Origin: Nocardioides sp. J54
GTDB lineage: Bacteria; Actinomycetota; Actinomycetes; Propionibacteriales; Nocardioidaceae
Assembly: GCF_000519005.1 (NCBI RefSeq)
Contig: NZ_JAER01000011.1
Coordinates: forward strand, 26,389-90,388
Reading direction: 5' to 3'
DNA length: 64,000 nucleotides
The notes below the pieces were generated by a model. It was not told the origin of the DNA and searched no databases. It saw only the letters and a list, made by a program, of their open reading frames with translations. Shown here one piece after another: positions 59,793 to 64,000 of this stretch (positions within the stretch are counted from its first letter, which is position 1; every line of letters begins with the position of its first letter). Both the position numbers and the translations under genes were made by a program.

Positions 59793-61973
59793 TCAGCGGA
59801 TGTAGAGCATCTCCTGGTAGGTCGGCAGCGGCCACAGGTCGTCGGCCACCAGGCCCTCGAGCTCGTCGGCGGCCGCGCGGACGTCACCCATGGCGGCGAG
59901 CACCACGTCGCGCAGGTACGCCGCCTCCGCGATGCCCTCGTGCTCGTGGGCGCCCTCGATGGCCGCGTCGAGCGCGTCGACGGCCGTGGTCAGGCGGGCC
60001 AGGGGAGCGGAGACCTTCTGCAGCGTGCCGAGGTCGGGCTCGACGCCAGCTGCCTTGAGGGCGGCCACGTTCTGGGCGAGCTCGGTCTGGTAGCGCAGCG
60101 CCGCCGGGAGCACGACCGTCCGCGCGATCTCGGAGGTCAGGTTGGCCTCGACGCCGACGGTCATCACGTACTGCTCGACGCCGACCTCGTAGCGCGACTC
60201 GAGCTCGGCGTCGTTGAAGACGCCGTACTTCGAGAAGAGCTCCTTCGACTCCGGGGTCAGCCACTCGGGGAGCGCGTCGACCGTCGTACGGAGGCTCTTC
60301 AGGCCACGCTGCTCTGCCTCGGCGTGCCACTCCTCGGAGTAGCCGTTGCCGTTGAAGATGACCGCGCCGTGCTCCTCGACGATCGTCTTGAGCAGGGCGG
60401 CGACGGCGTCGTTGAACTCCGCGCCGGCGGCCATCGCGGCCTCGATCTCGGTCGCGGCGAAGTCCAGCGCCTCGGCCATGATCGTGTTGATGATGACCAT
60501 CGGGGAGGCGACGGTCTGGTTGGAGCCGGCGGCGCGGAACTCGAAGCGGTTGCCGGTGAAAGCGAACGGCGAGGTGCGGTTGCGGTCGCCGGCGTCGCGG
60601 GTGAGGTCGGGCAGGGTGTCGACGCCGACGGACAGCACGCCCTTCTGCATCGAGCTGGTGGCCTCGCCACCCTTGGCGATCTGGTCGAACACGTCGGCCA
60701 GCTGGTCGCCGAGGAAGATCGAGATGATCGCCGGGGGAGCCTCGTTGGCGCCCAGCCGGTGGTCGTTGCCGGCGGAGGCGACGGTGAGCCGCAGCAGGCC
60801 GCCGTGCAGGTGGACGGCGCGGATGATCGCGGCGCAGAAGACCAGGAACTGCGCGTTGTCGTGCGGGTTGTCGCCCGGGTTGAGGAAATTGCCCTGGTTG
60901 CCGTTGCCGAAGGAGAAGTTCACGTGCTTGCCGGAGCCGTTGACGCCGGCGAACGGCTTCTCGTGGAAGAGGCACTCCATGCCGTGCTGCTTGGCGATCG
61001 ACCGGAAGGTGCTCATCAGCAGCTGCTGGTGGTCCGAGGCGAGGTTGGCGCGCTCGAAGACCGGGGCGATCTCGAACTGGCCGGGCGCGACCTCGTTGTG
61101 GCGGGTCTTGGCCGGGATGCCGAGCTTGAGCAGCGCGCGCTCGGTGTCGTGCATGAACGCCAGCACGCGCTCGGGGATCGCGCCGAAGTAGTGGTCGTCG
61201 AACTCCTGGCCCTTCGGCGGCTTCGCGCCGAACAGGGTCCGGCCCGCGTTGAGCAGGTCGGGGCGGGAGTTCACGAACGCGCGGTCGACCAGGAAGTACT
61301 CCTGCTCCGGGCCGCAGTAGGACACCACGTTGTCGATGTCCTCGTGGCCGAAGAGGGCCAGCACCCGGCGCGCCTGCTCGGCCATCGCGGCCTGCGAGCG
61401 CAGCAGCGGGGTCTTGTGGTCGAGCGCCTCGCCGGTCATCGACACGAAGATGGTCGGGATGCACAGCGTGTTGCCGTTGGCGTTCTCGAGGATGTACGCC
61501 GGCGACTGGACGTCCCAGCCGGTGTAGCCGCGCGCCTCGAAGGTCGCCCGGATGCCACCGTTGGGGAAGGACGAGGCGTCGGGCTCGCCCTGGATCAGCG
61601 TCTTGCCGGAGAACTCCCAGATCGCCGTACCGTCGCCGACCGGCTCGAGGAAGGAGTCGTGCTTCTCGGCGGTGAGGCCGGTCAGCGGGTAGAACACGTG
61701 GGCGTAGTGGGTGACGCCGCGCTCCATCGCCCAGTCCTTCATCGCGGTGGCGACGAGGTCGGCGACGGCCGGGTCGAGCCGCTCACCCTTCTGGATCGTG
61801 GCCGCGACCGACTTGAAGACGGCCTTCGGGAGCCGCTTCTGCATGACTGCCAGCGAGAAGACGTTCTCGCCGAAGATCTCGCCCGTCTTCTCGGCGACGT
61901 CGAAGAAGGGGGCCGGGCCCTCGAAGGACTGCGCGTCCTTGATGGCACCCAGGCGGACGGGGTTGGCGGTCAT
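59793..61973 (-). CDS. Glutamine synthetase type III
   Basis: A 726-residue GSIII, typical length for the family (about 700-730). Key motifs: [13 protein letters not shown] near 255, [21 protein letters not shown] near 315 (split: [16 protein letters not shown]), [15 protein letters not shown] near 370 and [17 protein letters not shown] near 420. Catalyses glutamine synthesis, an alternative to the GSI encoded next to it. GSIII beside GSI on one strand is unusual. ATG at 61973, preceded by GAGGAGCAGAG. Confidence 0.95.
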   Translation of the reverse strand: MTANPVRLGAIKDAQSFEGPAPFFDVAEKTGEIFGENVFSLAVMQKRLPKAVFKSVAATIQKGERLDPAVADLVATAMKDWAMERGVTHYAHVFYPLTGLTAEKHDSFLEPVGDGTAIWEFSGKTLIQGEPDASSFPNGGIRATFEARGYTGWDVQSPAYILENANGNTLCIPTIFVSMTGEALDHKTPLLRSQAAMAEQARRVLALFGHEDIDNVVSYCGPEQEYFLVDRAFVNSRPDLLNAGRTLFGAKPPKGQEFDDHYFGAIPERVLAFMHDTERALLKLGIPAKTRHNEVAPGQFEIAPVFERANLASDHQQLLMSTFRSIAKQHGMECLFHEKPFAGVNGSGKHVNFSFGNGNQGNFLNPGDNPHDNAQFLVFCAAIIRAVHLHGGLLRLTVASAGNDHRLGANEAPPAIISIFLGDQLADVFDQIAKGGEATSSMQKGVLSVGVDTLPDLTRDAGDRNRTSPFAFTGNRFEFRAAGSNQTVASPMVIINTIMAEALDFAATEIEAAMAAGAEFNDAVAALLKTIVEEHGAVIFNGNGYSEEWHAEAEQRGLKSLRTTVDALPEWLTPESKELFSKYGVFNDAELESRYEVGVEQYVMTVGVEANLTSEIARTVVLPAALRYQTELAQNVAALKAAGVEPDLGTLQKVSAPLARLTTAVDALDAAIEGAHEHEGIAEAAYLRDVVLAAMGDVRAAADELEGLVADDLWPLPTYQEMLYIR

Positions 61974-62140
61974 CTCTGCTCCTCGCGTGGACGCGGCTCG
62001 GCGGCGTCACTGGTCGGTCGTCGTCCCGGACGCTACGGACGGGGCGGGTCCCTGCCGTGTCCCGAATGTTTCGGGGAGGTAACAGGTCTGCCGGGGAGCG
62101 TGGCGACCGTCACACCTGGCACTCGCCTACGCTTGCCGCC

Positions 62141-62569
62141 GTGCCCTCGCCGACCTACCGGACCCCCGCGCCGACCTTCGAGACCGCTTCGTGGGGTCGC
62201 CGGATCCTCGCGCTGCTCGTCGACTGGCTGATCTGCACGCTCGCCGTGGTCGCGGTGTTCGGGCTCGAGGAGTACACGACGACCGGCTCCGTGGCCTCCG
62301 TTGTGGTGCTGCCCGTGTACGTCGTCGAGTCGGCCCTGCTGACCTGGCTGGCCGGGGGATCGGTCGGCAAGCTGCTCACCGGCCTGTGCGTCGTCCCCGC
62401 CGACGGCCGGCTCCGCCGCCTCAACCCGGTCAAGGCCTTCGGCCGCCAGGTGCTGGTCGCCCTCGTCGTCCCGCCCCTGGTCTTCCGCTCCGACGGCCGC
62501 GGCCTGCACGACCTCTTTGCCGGCACCTCGACCGTCACCTTCGCCACCCTGCGCACCCTGGTGAAGTGA
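62141..62569 (+). CDS. RDD-family membrane protein
   Basis: A 142-residue protein with the RDD start RRILALLVDWLIC (RxxA...D pattern), three membrane segments and the C-terminal VLVALVVPPLVFRSDGRGLHDLFAGTSTV (split: RSDGRGLHDLFAGTSTV is the conserved end). GTG at 62141 is used; the frame upstream has no family features. The function of RDD proteins is not well known. Convergent with the DUF559 gene. Confidence 0.88.
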   Translation: MPSPTYRTPAPTFETASWGRRILALLVDWLICTLAVVAVFGLEEYTTTGSVASVVVLPVYVVESALLTWLAGGSVGKLLTGLCVVPADGRLRRLNPVKAFGRQVLVALVVPPLVFRSDGRGLHDLFAGTSTVTFATLRTLVK

Positions 62570-62592
62570 CGTCCGGCTGCTCTCGTGCGGCA

Positions 62593-62640
62593 GGACGTCA
62601 TACGAAGAGTGGGCTCTAGCCCACGGAGCGCATGACGTCC
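62593..62640. repeat. 48-bp palindrome, copy A (convergent RDD/DUF559 end)
   Basis: GGACGTCAT at the left and ATGACGTCC at the right end, with a core TGGGCTCTAGCCCA, and unpaired 5-base bubbles (AAGAG / CGGAG). It lies 6 bases after the DUF559 stop and 24 after the RDD stop, so it can act as a bidirectional terminator. Related to copy B at 63724-63771, in inverted orientation (41 of 48 bases equal). Confidence 0.85.
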
Positions 62641-62645
62641 CGCGG

Positions 62646-63602
62646 TCACGCGACCTGTCGGCCAGCGATCCCGAGCGCGACGGCGATCTGTGCGAAGAAC
62701 TCGTCGGGCTGGAGGCGGAGGCCGAGCAAGGGCAGCCGGAGCACGCGATCGCCGTCGAGGACGAGCGCGTTCTGGCGCAGGGCGTCGCCGACGACGTTCT
62801 CGACCCAGGTGTGGTGGATGCCGTCGATCTCGACGACCAGGCCGTGCTCCGGCCAGTAGAGGTCGAGGTAGTAGCGCCCCCGCCGGTCCTTCCGGAGGGC
62901 CTGTCGCTCTGGTGCCGGGAGGCCTCGGCGCCGAAGCTCCCGGACGATGTCGAGCTCGCCCAGGGCACGGGCGCCGTCGAGGAGGTCGTTGACGACCGCG
63001 TGGACGAGCGGACGCCGCCTGTCGCGCCGGACCCGCAGGGCCTCGGCCCCGATCTGGTCGGGCGTCGCCAGGCCCTGCTGGACGGCGAGCGTCAGCAGGT
63101 AGGCCGCCTGCCTGTCGCTGCGTGCCCAGAGCGCCCCTCGGACCGCGGCCACCGCGGCCCGGGTGCGCGGGATGCCACCCGGTGCGAGGTCGGCGGCCGA
63201 CCAGCGGCGGGTCTGCCGGATGTCGTAGGCGGTCGTCCGTCGCACCCGGGCTCCGCGCGGCACGGACACGCGGATCCGGTCCAGCTCGAATCGCTTCAGG
63301 CCGGAAGCGACGAGCGACGCCGCTCCGTCGAGCTGTGCGCGCGGACCACCCTGGAGGACGGCAGCCCAGAGGTGCCCCTGCAACGACAACGGGCCGGTGT
63401 GGACCGCGACCGTCTGGTCGCCGATCGGCTGCCAGCGCTCTGCCCGCACGTGCGCCCTGACCTCCCAGCGCGTGACGCCGAGCTCGTACAGCTGACGACG
63501 TGACAGCACGCCTCCCTGCTCCTGGGCGAGGCCGGCGATCCAGTGGCTGCGAGGGTCGGAGGCGTCGGCCAGGCGGCGACGCGCTGTGTTGGGCGTGGTC
63601 AT
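62646..63602 (-). CDS. DUF559 (Vsr-like fold) protein with AbiEi-like N-terminal domain
   Basis: A 318-residue protein. Residues 15-90 (LSRRQLYELGVTRWEVRAHV) resemble the winged-helix N-terminus of AbiEi antitoxins. Residues about 210-310 form a DUF559 domain: YLDLYWPEHGLVVEIDGIHH with Asp/Glu metal ligands, and NALVLDGDRVLRL. This fold is shared with Vsr nucleases. No partner toxin or antitoxin gene is next to it. It is bracketed by two inverted palindromes, which suggests a mobile or terminator-bounded unit. Confidence 0.85.
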   Translation of the reverse strand: MTTPNTARRRLADASDPRSHWIAGLAQEQGGVLSRRQLYELGVTRWEVRAHVRAERWQPIGDQTVAVHTGPLSLQGHLWAAVLQGGPRAQLDGAASLVASGLKRFELDRIRVSVPRGARVRRTTAYDIRQTRRWSAADLAPGGIPRTRAAVAAVRGALWARSDRQAAYLLTLAVQQGLATPDQIGAEALRVRRDRRRPLVHAVVNDLLDGARALGELDIVRELRRRGLPAPERQALRKDRRGRYYLDLYWPEHGLVVEIDGIHHTWVENVVGDALRQNALVLDGDRVLRLPLLGLRLQPDEFFAQIAVALGIAGRQVA

Positions 63603-63723
63603 CGCCTGAGGATCACGCGTGAGGGTGACGACGGAGCCGTGCCGGAGTGTGACCTGTGGACAGCCGTGCCGCGTTTCGGTGCCTGTGGATCACGACTGGC
63701 CGGGTCGGAGCGGGCCGACCTGC

Positions 63724-63771
63724 GGACGTCATTCGTTCCGAGGGCTACAGCCCACCCTTCGCATGACGTCT
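63724..63771. repeat. 48-bp palindrome, copy B (upstream of DUF559 gene)
   Basis: GGACGTCAT (63724-63732) to ATGACGTCT (63763-63771) with core GGGCTACAGCCC. It lies 20 bases after the stop of the minus-strand gene entering from the right, and 121 bases before the DUF559 start. It aligns with the reverse complement of copy A in 41 of 48 positions. Confidence 0.85.
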
Positions 63772-63790
63772 CGCCTACCAGCCGTTTCGG

Positions 63791-64000
63791 TCAGTAGCTG
63801 ACGAGCTTGGGTTCGGCCTCGATGGCGCGGAGCGGTTGGCCGGTGCCGTCGATGGTGACGGTGCCGGGGATCTGGCGCCAGGGGACGTTGCCGACACGGA
63901 AGCGGCCGGTGTAGGTGGTGGCCAGTGTGGGGCGGTAGGTGCCGGTGCGCAGGTAGTTGTGGGTGATGGTGAGGCGGGGGTACGGCGCGCCGGGGTCGGT
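63791..64000 (-). CDS. C-terminus of a secreted PKD-like protein (gene continues beyond the window)
   Basis: The last 69 residues of a protein read from the window edge to TGA at 63791-63793: TITHNYLRTGTYRPTLATTY, TGRFRVGNVPWRQIPGTVTI, and the end RAIEAEPKLVSY. The THNYLRTGTY segment (PKD-like) and the Gly-Thr-Val-Thr-Ile-Asp-Gly followed by EA..LV end resemble the C-terminus of the secreted protein encoded at 41104-42063 in the pilus operon. The start and upstream domains are not visible. Confidence 0.75.
   Translation of the reverse strand, partial: TDPGAPYPRLTITHNYLRTGTYRPTLATTYTGRFRVGNVPWRQIPGTVTIDGTGQPLRAIEAEPKLVSY

Noticed and set aside
59884..61464. A 526-codon minus-strand frame overlapping the GSIII gene in another phase
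   Set aside because: The GSIII frame is conserved over its full length; this one is Arg/Pro/Gly-rich with no motif.
59280..62231. A 983-codon plus-strand open frame opposite both glutamine synthetase genes
   Set aside because: It is antisense to two conserved genes and has a repetitive Val/Leu/Arg/Gly composition typical of antisense frames in high-GC DNA.
1..64000. CRISPR arrays, tRNA and rRNA genes
   Set aside because: No regularly spaced repeats of 25-40 bases, no tRNA cloverleaf with CCA-type stem, and no rRNA-like sequence was seen by eye; a covariance-model search was not possible.
1..64000. Integrase or recombinase, att sites
   Set aside because: No tyrosine or serine recombinase motif in any supported gene; direct repeats at plausible ends of the element could not be identified.

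Overview
The window is very GC-rich with dense operons, many GTG starts and 4-base ATGA/GTGA overlaps. Together with adjacent type I and type III glutamine synthetases and an RDD membrane protein, this points to an actinobacterium, most likely Nocardioides or a close relative (inference; no rRNA or other marker gene is present). From about 5.9 to 58.1 kb most of the window looks like mobile or accessory DNA. The right end (58.1-64 kb) looks like ordinary chromosome.

Layout. (1) 1-5.9 kb, plus strand: a coupled operon of a P450 C-terminus, a transglutaminase-like protein, an aldehyde dehydrogenase, an SDR, a BtrH-like acyltransferase, a small protein, a hotdog thioesterase and a PlsC acyltransferase. 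It looks like a lipid or acyl-tailoring pathway. (2) 5.9-16.8 kb, minus strand: a conjugation and replication module with a VirB4-like ATPase, a SCO6880-like protein, a TrbL/VirB6-like channel protein, small two-helix membrane proteins, an NlpC/P60 wall hydrolase, a VirB8/TcpC-like protein, a ParB-domain protein and a primase-polymerase. (3) 17-25.2 kb: arsenic genes, including an ArsR-GNAT fusion, an ArsR-arsenate-reductase fusion, a second ArsC, three flavoproteins, an MFS carrier and an aquaporin, with visible operator-like repeats. (4) 25.4-29 kb: a copper or metal module with a Cys-rich four-helix protein, a K+-channel-like protein, a DUF4396 protein, an ArsR-type regulator and a DUF305 protein. 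(5) 29.3-31.9 kb: an IS481 element with perfect 20-bp ends and a 6-bp target duplication, itself interrupted by an IS256 element. (6) 31.9-42.7 kb, minus strand: a complete-looking Tad/Flp pilus operon headed by lipoprotein and secreted-protein genes and ending in a LysM-BTAD protein. (7) 42.7-46.6 kb: a pyrimidine-biased non-coding tract (oriT candidate) followed by a MobF relaxase-helicase. (8) 47.4-58 kb: a defence island. Five minus-strand genes (5mC methylase, Vsr nuclease, unknown, Mrr-nuclease/helicase, GHKL ATPase) are each overlapped by 4 bases. They face a plus-strand group of FRG, DUF262 and a large unknown gene. (9) 58.1-64 kb: glnA (GSI), a type III glutamine synthetase, an RDD protein, a DUF559 protein bracketed by two related 48-bp palindromes in opposite orientation, and the end of a secreted protein.

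How it fits together: regions 2, 6 and 7 supply DNA processing, a secretion channel, a wall hydrolase and a pilus, the core of a conjugative element. Regions 3, 4 and 8 are its cargo (arsenic and metal resistance, anti-phage defence). No integrase, att sites, obvious VirD4 coupling protein, tRNA or CRISPR array was seen, so the element's limits and mobility are not established. The most interesting parts are the five-gene methylase-Vsr-nuclease/helicase-GHKL operon, the ArsR-GNAT fusion, the nested IS that makes one chimeric transposase frame, the inverted palindromes around the DUF559 gene, and the oriT candidate.
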